NCBI GenBank assembly: GCA_047967505.1
Contig: CM106540.1
Source: Dipteris shenzhenensis
Lineage: Eukaryota > Polypodiophyta > Polypodiopsida > Gleicheniales
DNA: 64,000 bases
Direction: 5' to 3' (one strand)
Below are positions 10,020-21,831 of the stretch, piece by piece; the stretch's first letter is position 1, and the number at the start of each line of letters is the position of its first letter. Under the pieces are notes generated by a model that searched no databases, was not told the DNA's origin, and saw nothing but the letters and a program-made list of their open reading frames with translations. The position numbers and the translations under genes are program-made.

Positions 10020-10918
10020 TAGTTGGGAGGGTGGTAGTGGGAGAAAGGGAGAGTGGGAAAGTGGAGAAAGGGAGTGTGGGAGGGTGGTAGTGGGAGAAAG
10101 GGAGAGTGGGAGAGGGAGTGGGAATGGGGGCGGTGGGGGTGGGGGTGGGAGAGTGGGAGTGGGAGTGGGAGTGGGAGTGGGAGAGGGAGTGGGAATGGGG
10201 GAGGTGGGGGTGGGAGAATGGGAGTGGGAGTGGGAGTGGGAGTGGGAATGGGGGAGGTGGGGGTGGGGTGAGGGTGGGAGGATGGGAGTGGGAGTGGAAG
10301 GGGTGGGGTGGGGAGTGGGAGTGGGAGGATGGGAGTGGGAGAGGGAGTGGGAATGGGGGAGGTGGGGGTGGAAGTGGGAGGGGTGAGGTGGGAGGATGGG
10401 AGTGGGAATGGGGGAGGTGGGGGTGGAAGTGGGAGGGGTGGGGTGGGAGGATGGGGGAGGGAGTGGGAGTGGGGGAGGTGGGGGGGGTGGGAAAATGGGA
10501 GTGGGAGTGGGAATGGGGGAGGTGGGGGGGTGGGAAAATGGGAGTGGGAGGATGGGAGTGGGAGGGGTGAGGTGGGAGGATAAGGGTGGGAGAATGGGAG
10601 TGGGAGTGGGAATGGGGGGGGAGGGGTGGGGGTGGGAGGATGGGAGTGGGAGTGAGACGTGTAGGTGGGAGGATGTGAGTGGGTGGGAGAATGGGAGTGG
10701 GAGTGGGAGTGGGAGTGGGAGTGGGAATGGGGGAGGTGGGGGTGGAGTGAGGGTGGGAGTGGGAGGGGTGGGGTGGGAGGATGGGAGTGGGAGAGGGAGT
10801 GGAAATGGGGAAGGTGAAAGAATGGGCGTGGGCGTGGGAGTGATAATGGGGGAGGTGGGGTGGGAGGATGGGAGTGAGAGTGGGGTGGGAGGATGGGAGT
10901 GGGTGGGAGAGAGAGAGA
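10020..10918. repeat. G-rich minisatellite (GGGAGTGGGA / GGGGGAGGTGGG)
   Basis: A strongly strand-asymmetric array of GGGAGT, GGGAAT and GGGGGAGGTGGG motifs with G on the plus strand. Runs of three or more G every few bases make G-quadruplex formation plausible. The long Gly/Trp or Pro/Ser/His frames in it are repeat artefacts. Confidence 0.9.
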
Positions 10919-10985
10919 AGATAATCTAATAGAGAGGCCAATGGGAGAGGAGATAATGTTATAGAAGGACCAATGAGAGAGAAGC

Positions 10986-11133
10986 ACTCAAAACCCTAGT
11001 TTTTCTTATATATACTCTCCTTCTCTCATTGTTTCTCTCATTTCAACAAGGAAGAGCAAGAGGAGAAGCAAAAAGAGGAGGAAGAGCAAAAGCAAGCACA
11101 AGCAAGCACAAGCATCGATTTCAACTTTTTTCC
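10986..11133 (+). promoter_or_regulatory. Candidate promoter and non-coding first exon of the Ulp1 fusion gene
   Basis: A telo-box-like AAAACCCTAG near 10990 is followed by CTTATATATACTC, a good TATA box near 11005. Next come CT-rich initiator sequence, a purine-rich leader and, at 11133/11134, a 5' splice site (TTCCAG|GTACTG). The first ATG of the fusion gene at 15781 is preceded by a 3' splice site (ATACAG|G). If these pair, a ~4.6-kb intron would hold the GA array. No transcript evidence is available. Confidence 0.4.
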
Positions 11134-11199
11134 AGGTACTGTTTTTAAAATTTGTATTCTTTGAAATTTTTGAAGGATAGATTTTTAGAGAGAGAAAAG

Positions 11200-13250
11200 A
11201 AGAGAGAGAGTCTTGCTGCCTCGGCAGCAAAAGAGAGAAAGAAAGAGAGAGGGAGAGAGACGAGAGAAGGGGGGGGGGAAAGAGAGGGGAGAGAAAGGGA
11301 GGGGGGAGAGAAGGGGGAAGGGGGAAAGAGAGGGGAGAGAGGGGAGAAGCAGCGAGGGGGGGGAGAGAGAGAGGGGAGGGGGAGGCCGCTGCCGCGAGGG
11401 GGGGAGGGAGGGGAGGGGAGAGGGAGGGGGGGCGGCGAGAGAGGGAGGGGGGGCGGGGATAGAGAGGGGGAAGAGGGAGGGGAGGCGAGGGTGGAGAGGG
11501 AGGGTAGGGGGCCGCTGCCGCGGCAGCGGCAGCGAGAGAGGGGGAGGGGGGGGAGAGGGAGAGGAAGGGGGGGGGGGAGGAAGGGGGGGGAGGGGGCCGC
11601 TGCCGCTGCCGCGGCAGCGAGAGAGGGGGAGGGGGGAGAGGGGAGGGAGGGGGCCGCTGCCGCGGCAGCGGCAGCGAGAGAGGGGGAGGGGGGCGAGAGG
11701 GAAGGGGGGAGAGAGGGGGCAGCGAGAGGGAAGGGGGGGGAAGAGAGAGAGAGGGGGGGGGGGTTTGCTGCCGCGGCAGCGGCAGCGAGAGAGGGAGGGG
11801 AGGGGAGAGAGAAGGGGGGGGAGGGGGAAAGGGAGGGGAGGAGAGAGGGAAGGGGGGGGAAGAGAGAGAGAGGGGGAGGGCCGCTGCTACTGCCGCAGCA
11901 GCGAGAGAGGGAGGGGAGGGGAGAGAGAAGGAGGGGGGGGGGAAAGGGAGGCGAGGAGAGAGAGAAAGGGGGGGGGCCACGGCCGCTGCCGCGGCAGCGA
12001 GAGAGGGGGAGGGGGGGGAGAGGGAGCAGCGAGAGGGAAGGGGCGGGAAGAGAGAGAGAGGGGGGGGCCGCTGCCGCGGCAGCGGCAGCGAGAGAGGGAG
12101 GGGAGGGGAGAGAGAAGGGGGGGGAAAGGGAGGGGAGGAGAGAGGGAAGGGGGGGGAAGAGAGAGAGAGGGGGGGGGCCGCTGCCGCGGCAGCGGCAGCG
12201 AGAGAGGGAGGGGAGGGGAGAGAGAAGGGGGGGGGGGAAAAGGGAGGCGAGGAGAGAGAGAAAGGGGGGGGGCCGCGGCCGCTGCCGCGGCAGCGAGAGA
12301 GGGGGAGGGGGGGGAGAGGGAAGGGGGGAGCGAGAGAGGGGGGAGAGGGAAGGGGGGGGGGCCGCAGCCGCTGCCGCGGCAGCGAGAGAGGAGGGGGGGG
12401 AGAGGGAAGGGGGGAGCGAGAGAGGGGGGAGAGGGAAAGGGGGGGGCCGCGGCCGCTGCCGCGGCAGCGAGAGAGGGGGAGGGGGGGGAGAGGGAAGGGG
12501 GGAGCGAGAGGGAAGGGGAGGGGGCCGCGGCCGCTGTCGCGGCAGCGAGAGAGGGGGAGGGGAGAGAGAAGGGGGGGGGGAAAGGGAGGGGAGGGAGGGG
12601 AGAGAGAAGAGGGGGGGGGCCGCGGCCGCTGCCGCGGCAGCGAGAGAGGGGGAGGGGGGGGAGAGGGAAGGGGGGAGGGGCCGGGGGCAGCGAGAGAGAG
12701 GGAAGGGGGAGAGAGAGAGAAGGGGGAGGGGCCGCGGTCGCTGCCGCGGCAGCGAGATAGGGGGAGGGGGGGGAGAGGGAAGGGGGGAGGGGGCGGAGGG
12801 AGCGAGAGAGTGGAGGGGGAGAGAGAGAGAAGGGGGGGGGCCGCGGCCGCTGCCGCGGCAGCGAGAGAGGGAGGGGGGGGAAGAGAGAGAAGGGGGTAGC
12901 GAGAGAGAGGGGAGGGAGAGAGAGAGGGGGAGAGGGGGAGAGGGAAGGGGTGGGGAGAGGGAAGAGAGAGGGGGAGCCGCTGCCGCGGCAGCGAGAGAGG
13001 AGGGGGGGGAGAGAGAGTAGGGGGGAGATGCGAGAGAGGGGGGGAGGGAGAGAGAGAGAGGAGGGGAGGAGAGAGAGAGAGAGAGGGGGAGGAGAGAGAG
13101 AGAGGGGATGGGGGGGGAGATCGCGGCAAGTGAGAGAGAGTGGAGAGGAGAGTGGGGAGCGCAAGTGAGAGAGAGGAAAAAGGTGAGGAGAAAGGAAGAG
13201 AGAGAGAGAGAGGGGAAATGAAGAGGAGGGGAGAGAGTAGACTAAGATGA
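11200..13250. repeat. GA-rich array with recurring GC palindrome
   Basis: Long GAGAGAGG/GGGGGG tracts are interrupted about every 50-110 bases by the perfect palindrome CGCTGCCGCGGCAGCG, often flanked by more GC. I count 14 exact cores and two variants between 11513 and about 12990. Further copies lie at about 14651 and 14819. Long frames rich in Glu/Gly/Arg/Ala or Pro/Ser/Leu on both strands come from the repeat and are not genes. Confidence 0.92.
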
Positions 13251-15025
13251 GAGGAAACGTAGACTAGAGCAGAGAGGAAAGAGAGAGAGAGAAGAGTGAG
13301 AGAGATGAAAATTTAGAGAGGGAGGACACGAGAAAGTACGATCGAGATAGAAAATCTTACCAATGAAGAGGAGAAATGAGTGGGCGACGATCGAGACAAG
13401 ATGAAGAGATCGAGATAGAAAATCTTACCAATGAAAAGGAGAAATGAGTGGGCGACGATCTAGACAAGATGAAGAAGCTACGATCAATGAGGCATATGAG
13501 AGGAGATTGGTATGTGATTTAGTCTAAACTTAAACAAACAAAACTATAAACCTTGGTGTTTGATGAAAATTTAGAGAGGAAGGGCACAAGAGAGTACGAT
13601 CGAGATAAAAAATCTTACCAATGAGGAGAAAAAATGAGTGGGCGACGATCAAGAAGAGATAAAGGAGAGATGTTTTGATGGAAGAATTTGGGAGCTACGA
13701 TCAATGAGGCATATTAGAGAAGATTGGTGTGTGATTTAGTCGAAACTTAAACAAAAAAAACTATAAACCTTGGTGTTTGAAAAAGAAACGTGTGGAAACT
13801 AGAATTTCAAAATTTCCCGCCTTTTTTTAAACTATGAATCCTTGTGTTTGAAAAGACAAACCTTGGTGTTTGAAAAGAGAAACGTGTGGAAACTAGAATT
13901 TCAAAATTTCTCACTTGAATCCTTGTGTCTGAAAAGACAAACGTGTGAAAACTTGAAAATTGTGATAAAAGACAACCTTGTGTTTCAAAAGACAAACGCG
14001 TGGATGTGAAAATTGTGATAAAAGACAACCTTGTGTTTCAAAAGACAAACGCGTGGATGTGAAAATTGTGATAAAAGACAACCTTGTGTTTCAAAAGACA
14101 AACCCCTGGATGTGAAAAGACAAATGTATGCTAAAAGAAAAACTTGTAGAAACTTCAATTTTAAATTTTTCTTTGTTTTTGAATTTAAAATGAGTTTCAC
14201 TTTCATTTTTAATTTACTAGTTTAATTTAGACTATAATGCATTTTGTTTTGGAATATAAAGAGTATAATTTTAATTTTATTACATTTTAAATTAAAATTT
14301 TAAAAGTAGTTTAACTTACATTCGTTATTATTACTTTAATTTATTTCTTTTTAGGGAGAATATTCGTTATTATTACTTTAATTTATTTCTTTTTAGGGAG
14401 AATTAATATATTCTTCTAGGTAAATATTAAATTTTTAATTTTAAGTCTTGTTTTCTTTATTTTACGTTATTTTTTCATAAACTTTAAGTTAAACTACTTT
14501 ATAGTTTTTATTATATAAATTCAAATTTATTAAGATTTTAACTTCTTATTAATGTGAATGTTCAATTCTTATGAGTTGTAAGTAAATTAAATATAAATTT
14601 TATCTTTTTTAAAATGAGAAGGAGAAGAGAGAGAGAGAGAGAAGGGGGGGTCGCTGCCGCGGCAGCGAGAGAGAATGGGGGGGGAGAGAGAGAGAAAGGG
14701 GTGGGAGGATAATGTGAATGTTCAATTCTTATGAGTTGTAAGTAAATTAGTTTTTGAAAATATAAATTTTATCTTTTTTAAAATGAGAAGGAGAAGAGAG
14801 AGAGAGAGAAGGGGGGGTCGCTGCCGCGGCAGCGAGAGAGAATGGGGGGGGAGAGAGAGAGAAAGTGGTGGGAGGATGGGAGTGGGAGAGGGAGTGGGAA
14901 TGGGGAAGGTGAAAGAATGGACGTGGGCGTGGGAGTGAGAATGGGGAAGGTGGGGTGGGAGGATGAGGGCAGCAGCGAGAGAGAAGGGGGGGAGAGAAGG
15001 GGGGGAGAGAGAGAGAGAAAGGGGT
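13251..15025. repeat. Patchwork of short tandem and segmental duplications
   Basis: No gene is seen. A 50-60-bp unit with GATCGAGATAGAAAATCTTA repeats several times at 13340-13640. A ~53-bp unit with AAAGACAAACGCGTGGATG repeats at about 13960-14110. A 48-bp unit ending CTTTTTAGGGAGAAT is doubled at 14320-14405. A ~160-bp block containing the GC palindrome is doubled at about 14550-14700 and 14709-14870. G-rich minisatellite motifs return at 14870-14970. Confidence 0.7.
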
Positions 15026-15073
15026 GTGAGTTTAAAAAAGATAAAATATAAATTTTATCTTTTTTAAACTCAC
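15026..15073. repeat. 48-bp perfect hairpin-forming palindrome
   Basis: Two 22-base arms (15026-15047 and 15052-15073) are exact reverse complements around a 4-base centre. The arms are AT-rich and start GTGAGTTTAAAAAAG. The hairpin sits exactly where the GA-rich array gives way to AT-rich sequence ahead of the fusion gene. Confidence 0.9.
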
Positions 15074-15419
15074 AACCTTAGTGTATTAAAAAGAATAATG
15101 GAAAGATTATTTTTTGCTTTTAATTCGCAACCTAAGGATATTAAAAAGAACAATGGAAAAGAAATTATTTCTTGCTTTTCTTCGCTTCGACGGTTGGTGT
15201 AGTCTAGATTAGCATAGATTAGTTTGTCCTTAGAGGAGAGAACTCCAAAAAAACCAATCAAAGCCATGCTCAAAATTTCCCGACTAGTTCCTAATCGGAG
15301 TCAGTCCATTCGTTCACATTCACATTCGGTTTCACAGACACAACAACCCTACCATTTAAGCAACGATTAAGGTTTTTAAACTTTCAAGATGATTGAAAGT
15401 TGTATCAGTGGACATGACA

Positions 15420-15645
15420 GATTACAGTTGTGGAAGTTGACAGAGCATTTTACACTTATATCAGTTGCGGGAGTTGACAGAGCATTTTGTACTTATATAT
15501 GACAAACTTCAAATTTGTATTCAGAGATCATTGTAAATCCTTATTTTTTTTCACATTTATGCTCTAAGCCTTGTAAAGCCTTTTAGGCTATTCCCAAAGC
15601 ATTTATGCTCTAAGCCTTATAAAGCCTTTTAGGCTATTCCCAAAG
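15420..15645 (+). promoter_or_regulatory. Duplicated proximal upstream region of the Ulp1 fusion gene
   Basis: Two ~37-bp copies with GTTGACAGAGCATTTT lie at about 15427-15500. A 46-bp direct duplication follows at 15554-15599 and 15600-15645. The second copy contains TTATAAAG and the first the variant TTGTAAAG. A TATA role is plausible because the coding start lies about 160 bases on. This is an alternative to the distant promoter near 11005. Confidence 0.35.
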
Positions 15646-15780
15646 CATGAAATTGATACTTATATGATTGGGAAGAATACAAACTGGAGGTGTATTAATG
15701 GGACTCATTGTACTTTTGATTTTTCAAAGTAATTGTAGTTTGTCAAAGTACTTAAAATTTGTGTTGTGCTTGAATACAGG

Positions 15781-18700
15781 ATGGATCTTGAGGCTACAGC
15801 ATTTGTCAATGGTATGTCACTGAAATACAATGGAAGAATTTATGCCCCAAAGGACTTCACAAACTGGACAGTTGTTGACACAACAAAGAAAGCATGGTTC
15901 TTGGTCTTAAGTAAAGGAAATCTCATTCTAGTGATGACAAAGAGAGAGTTGGAGAAAGATGAGTGCGCATCAAATGTATCTTTCTCCAAGAGCAATTTGA
16001 TTCAAGGGGGCACCTTAGTAGGAATAAAAATTGAAAAAGACAGCACTACAATGATGATTTACACAAAGTCAAGAATGAGCAACAGATCGTTTCTTCTTTC
16101 TAAGAAAGATGCAATGCACTTTGTGATGCCGCCGCCAAAAGCACCTAGATTTCCTGAATTGGTTCCTGCATTGGAGATCCTTCAACATGTGTGGGAGGAA
16201 TTTCCCATTGAGGAAGCAAGAAAAATGCAGTCAAAGATTATCCTTGAATACTTTCAGGGTGTCATCCAACAAGGTTCAACTTCATTGGAGGGACCTAAGG
16301 TGCAAGAATCCACACATGAGAAAGGAAGTGATGAGACACGCCATGTAGATTTGGTTCATGGTAATACAAATGAGAGAGGAAGTGGAGTGGATGAGACAGA
16401 ACACATTGTAGCAATGGATGAGGGTCTTGTACATGTGGATGCTTACAAGGGATCTACATCTGAGACAGGAATTGAATTGGTGGAGACCGGACATGCACAT
16501 GCATCTCAGACAGAAATTGAATTGAGTGAGACACGACATGCATCAGATAAGACAGGACATGCACACACATCTCTTGTTCATGGTATTACTCACTTAGATG
16601 GTGTAACTCATGAAGTTGATGGAATAACAGAACAAGTGAAGCCCTTACGTATACCTGAAGTTGAGGCAATAGAAGAAGAAGTAGGGCGATCTAAAGCAGT
16701 TCACATTGAGCCCCTAAAAAATAAACCTCGACGTCAAATGCAAAAGGCAAGTACTTCACGAGCTACAGTTCCAAGTCCTATAACTGGAAAAAGAGGTCGT
16801 TCATATACAAAGAAAGGGCAAAGAAGAGAAGAGGAAGAACATGAAGAGGATGCGGAGGGTCTTGAAATGGAGTCAGATCTAGAAGCAGAAATGTTATCAA
16901 TGAAGAACCTAAATCTTCGCTTGAATGAGGCTGTGACAGATGAGGATCCAGGATATATATGGGGCCAGAAGACTCAAGTTATACATGCTTCATCAGTGGT
17001 CAAAGCAAGTGTCTTCACCAACAGCAGGACCTTAGATACAGCCTATGCTGAAAAGATTTTTCAGGCTTTGATTGATGGAAAAAAACCAGTTGTTTCTAAT
17101 TTGGTACTCCGTCCAAGAACATTTTGGCCAGTCATGGGAGATTATAGTCAATCCATCAATTTCTCTCAGCCTATAGATTTTGAGATGCAATTCACTAAGT
17201 TCCTCGGAAAACAAGTTCCCTCACTTCAAGAAGGACAGAGTTCAGTGAATGATCCAGAACGACATATAAGGGATGCCAAGAGAAATTTCTTAGCTCATTG
17301 TACATTTGAGGCAATAGATGGTCAGCACTATGCCTATGCTTGTAATGAGCGCTCTAGAGATGCATACAAGAAAGGAGAAATTACTTATCAAACTTTCGCG
17401 AGTGTGCCTCAATTTCACTACTATTCTGCATGCATCTGTATCTTCAAGAACGAGAAGAAATATTTGATTGAGTCGGAAAGACTTAATCATGACATTTATG
17501 CACTACGAAAAATCACCTCCACTTCAGAGATGTTGCTCAAAGCTAGGACCATATGGAAAACTTTTAATTCTCCTTTGACCACTCTCAAAAGAACTGCAAC
17601 TAAAGTGGAAGCGGATAATCTTGTTGACTTCTACACATGCTTGAGTGCCATTGTACCAAGGGGAAAGCAGGAAAGAGCTGAGGTGATTACAAGCTTCAAG
17701 ACAGTAAGGGATAGGTATCAAGACTACACAAGCATACTTTTCCGTAGTGATGAAGTTTTTCATCAGATCAAAGACGTGTGTCTTGCATGTGAGAAAGGAG
17801 ATGTTACATATGAGGCTCCATCATTGATTAAAGAGAAGGCAAAGAAGATTGAGAAAAAAGAGATGACAGCTCGGATGTGGAGGCCTTTAAGAAACCTACC
17901 AGATAAATACGCAAGTCTTGCTGCAGAGAAATTAATGTCAAAAGAATGGTTTTTTGGCAAAAAGGATAAAGATCATTGCATGGAAGATAACATCATCCAA
18001 CAGGTGAAGCGTGATGCAGTAAAGAGTGCAATTGAATATTTATTGGGAGAAAAAAATATTCCAATCAGCCAATGTAAAATTGATCATAACATTGTGAGGC
18101 AGATGGCATCAGCTTTACCGTCAGCTAAACAGAAGGCTTGGGCGCATAAATGGGTGAAGGTAGAAGATGATGGATCTGAAATTACTCCCTCTATGAGAAA
18201 TGACATTCCGGAAAATGTGTATGCATATGCACAAAAAGTCATCAATAACCACACTCTCAGAAAAGAAAAGACTTTGAACAAGGGCTTTTATTTCATACAT
18301 GAAATCATTTCAGAGTCTGGAAAGAGTGTTGAGTGCAAGGGAGTTTCATTGAGTGATTTTTTGTCCGACGACACTGCTTGGGAGAGACCTCAGCTTTTCT
18401 TTGTCTATGAAATATCAGCGGATGACATCCGTCCACTCCTTGACAGAATATTACATACCACCATTGGTAGAGTGGGACAATGTAATATAGTCATATTTGC
18501 TGATAAAGATGACAAGGAACAAATGTCTGCTACCCTAGAAAAACAATATGGCAATGAGCTCAAGATTTACAATGGGATATACTCAAGAAAAAGGGACAAG
18601 AGAGAATGCGGTCTCAAGATACAGAGTCTGGAAACCTTTTTCTTGTGCATGAAGAGCCCTTATAATGATCACTCCTTACAAAACAATATAAGAGGGAATG

Positions 18701-21542
18701 CAAAGAGATTGCAACTACTGCTGGAAGAGCATGAAGCTCCAAGTCCCCTCCATCGCAATGCAAATCACTATGAAAGGCCAGCAAAAAGTGCTGATCTTTT
18801 AATTAGTATGATGGAATTTTTGCTACCGCCTGGATGGGAAGTCACATTGTGCCGAATGGGACATCTGTTCGAAGCTCTTATCAGAAAAGGACACAATGTA
18901 AATATTATTGAGAGCCCTGCTTGCTTGGAATACCTTGATACCGTGGCTTCTCTCACAATAAAGTTTGATAAGAAAGGTCCGATCTCACATGAAGAGGATG
19001 ACATAGAGCAGATCATGTACGATGAGAGCAAGAAAGATGATGAAAATGATCAAAGCTCTGGATATAATAGTGAGGATACCAGCCATAGCAAGGAAGCAGA
19101 GGAAGATGGATATGACACTGACCTTGCCTCTGAAGGTTACATAAAAAGACCACGAAGATATGTAGAGGTATGAAGACTTATGTTTAATTTTCTTTATTCA
19201 TTTAAAGGTCTTTTTAAATTTATAATTAATTTAAAATTTTGAATCTCATAATTATTTTATCCTTTTATAGGAGAAGGGAGAGGAGGAGGATGAGGAGGAC
19301 ATAGTTGGAGCAGAGAATCATGAAAGCTCATCTCAAGAAAGCAAAGCTGCTCTGGCTATCCATCGGATGACTCTAGAAAATAATCATACATTGCAGCAAA
19401 TGGAGAAGTCATTTCAAGTTAGGTTTCAAGTTCGAGAACAACCTCTTACTTTTATATTCGATGAAGAGGATATTTCAATCCTCATAAACTTCAAGAAAGA
19501 GGTCAATGACAAGGTTATAATAGCCATCCTCAGGTTTGACACAAACTTTTTACTGACTTTATGCTTTTGTATTTCCATTGGATCAAATGAACTAATATTC
19601 TTTTCTTTTTATTGCAGTATGGTTTTACAACAGCTTCCGCTATATATACAAAGATGTGCATATATGGTCGATCCTCTTGTTTCTAGTGTACTTAGCAATA
19701 AGGAGAAGACCATAGATGACATTTTTAAGTGGTTGCAACCTATTGATTTGACTGCGGCGCGAGTTATCTTTACCGCATATCACGAAGAGTGAGTATCAAT
19801 CCCTACCTAGCTTATCTCTTACATTGTGGAGGATTATATCGAATAATAATTATTCTTAATTGATAATGCAGCTTGCATTGGAGCTTGGTAATTGTGGACA
19901 TCTTAGCCAAGCAATGCTTCTTTGTCAATTCAATAGCATCTATCCATGGCAGTGTGTCAGAGTAAGTATAACCTACTTGTGTCATAATTATGTCAATGAG
20001 ATGCATCCTATGCAATACACACATTCATTTATGTTTTCTATTTTGATGTGTAGATCTGCTCGAAAGTTGGTAAGTGCTATAGATGCACTTATGCAAATGA
20101 AGGGTGACTTGGAAGATCAAATAGAGTATGTAACATGCCCTGCAGCGAAGCAGAATGATGACCACAGTTGTGGGTGGAGAGTTGGATATAACTGCTTCTT
20201 GCTCCTTGCTCAAATTTTTGATTTGAGAGGCGGTGAAACCTCATTGTCCACATATACAGACTTGCATCTGCAGGCATTTATGTCATCTATCATTAAGGCA
20301 TTTATTGATAACGTGGTGGAGCATCCAGAGGAAACATTGGTTGCTACGCCCATAAGTTGTCCTGATGTAACCGCTGTATTGGACGAAATGGGGAGCTCTT
20401 CTGAGGTTAAGGTCATCATTAGCAAGCAACCTCGTGTTTTGACTTTTGGTAGCGAGGAAGTTACAATCCTCTCCGACCCTTTGAAAGAGGCTAATGACAA
20501 AGTCATGATGGCCATCCTCAGGTTTGATATGAACATCTCTTGACTTGATACTTCAATCATTTGATTCAATCTGCTTCTAACATTTGTTTATTTATTGCTG
20601 CAGAGTACGGTTATATCTCATTTTCCTAGATCAGTACAGAATCGCGTCTGTATGCTCGATTCTCTTCTTTCAGCTGTACTTAGTGATACCAAGAAGACAG
20701 TAGATGATGTTTGTTCAATTCTACAATCTTTAGACTTGGATGGCATAGTACTTGTCTTTATGCCATACTATGAGAAGTAAGTATGGTGTCAATCTTTCTT
20801 TTACTCTCTTATTTACAATATTGTGTCAATTAATACTTAATATTGTGATAAATCTTATCGCTCTTTATTGGTGATGTAGTTCACATTGGAGCCTTATAGT
20901 ATGGGACCTTGATGACAACCATTGTTGGTTTGTCAACTCAATTATAGGCTTTCACGGGGTGTTCAAGTAAGTGTTCTTTTATCATATCATTATGAACATG
21001 CATCAAGTTACTATTTACTACACAAATTTACTTTGTCATATGTCATGATGGACAGGTCTGCAAACAAGTTAGTTTCTGCGATTATGAAAATCAGGGAGCA
21101 TCAAGACCAACCAAATTTCCAGACACGCCTCGCAGTGGACCAAAAGGACATGTTTAGTAGTGGGTGGAGAATTGCGTACAACTTCATGTTGTATCTCAAT
21201 GACATTTTTGAACATGTCTCCATAGAAGCATATACCAAGCTCGAGCTACAAGATTTTGTGGCTAAGACTGTTCACTATCTAACTGCTATCATTGGGAAAC
21301 AACATGATGGACTCAATGAAGAACCACTTGAATTAGAGACTCAATGCATTCTTCCTACACAAGAAGTGGAGACTCAATGTGCATCTACAACATCACATCT
21401 TGTAAAGGAGGAAGAGATTAAGTCTATCCCGATTGCACCAGAAGTAGAATCTCAATGTACACCATCCACACAAGTAGAGACTCAATGTACTCTTAGAGAA
21501 TCACAGCCTCAAGAGAACTCATCAGACTCTATTCAGTTGTAA
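15781..21542 (+). CDS. Methyltransferase-like/tandem Ulp1 protease fusion protein (8 exons)
   Basis: Exons 15781-19167, 19271-19533, 19618-19788, 19872-19961, 20054-20521, 20606-20776, 20880-20966 and 21056-21542 join in frame to 1707 codons plus stop, all with GT-AG introns. Residues 1-340 are unrecognised, with Glu-Thr/His-rich repeats. Residues about 343-395 are acidic and coiled-coil-like. Residues about 865-1050 follow the layout of N4/N6 DNA methyltransferases, but the catalytic DPPY and FxGxG motifs are absent. Two Ulp1 (C48) domains follow. The first has H1276, N1293, Q1337 and C1343 with the 17- and 6-residue spacings of Ulp1. The second keeps H1519, N1536 and Q1575 but has S1581 for the catalytic Cys. 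The tail has four VETQC-like repeats. Ulp1 enzymes cleave SUMO or process proteins in the nucleus, and many plant DNA transposons carry one. Splitting into two genes is possible but the continuous frame argues for one. Exon calls are from splice signals only. Confidence 0.75.
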
Positions 21543-21831
21543 AACATGTAGAAAGAAACATGAGTCCTTGAAGATTTTTATCTTGTTTGTATCGATTAAT
21601 GATAGTGTTTTTAAAACTTATGTTAAATGTTGCAATACATTAGGATATTTTATGATATTTTTTCATTACAATACATTAGGTTTTACTTTTTTGAAAGTCT
21701 AATTTATTATGTACAATACATTAGGTTTTACTTTTTTGAAAGTCTAATTCATTCTTATGTTCCATCACTTTATTTTATAGATTTCAATGTACTCAAAATC
21801 TATCATTTATTATGTACAGCAAGTATCTCAT
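21543..21831. other. 3' flank of the fusion gene
   Basis: AT-rich sequence with two copies of TACATTAGGTTTTACTTTTTTG at about 21670-21750. It probably contains the 3' untranslated region. No gene is seen. Confidence 0.4.

Noticed and set aside
10050-10990. Long Gly/Trp/Glu or Pro/Ser/His frames
   Set aside because: They come from the G-rich minisatellite. All frames on a strand stay open because the repeat lacks stop codons.
11006-13168. Frames of up to 707 codons rich in Pro/Ser/Leu or Glu/Gly/Arg with Ala runs
   Set aside because: Translations of the GA array and its GC palindrome. Several frames on both strands are open at once and the composition is purely repetitive.
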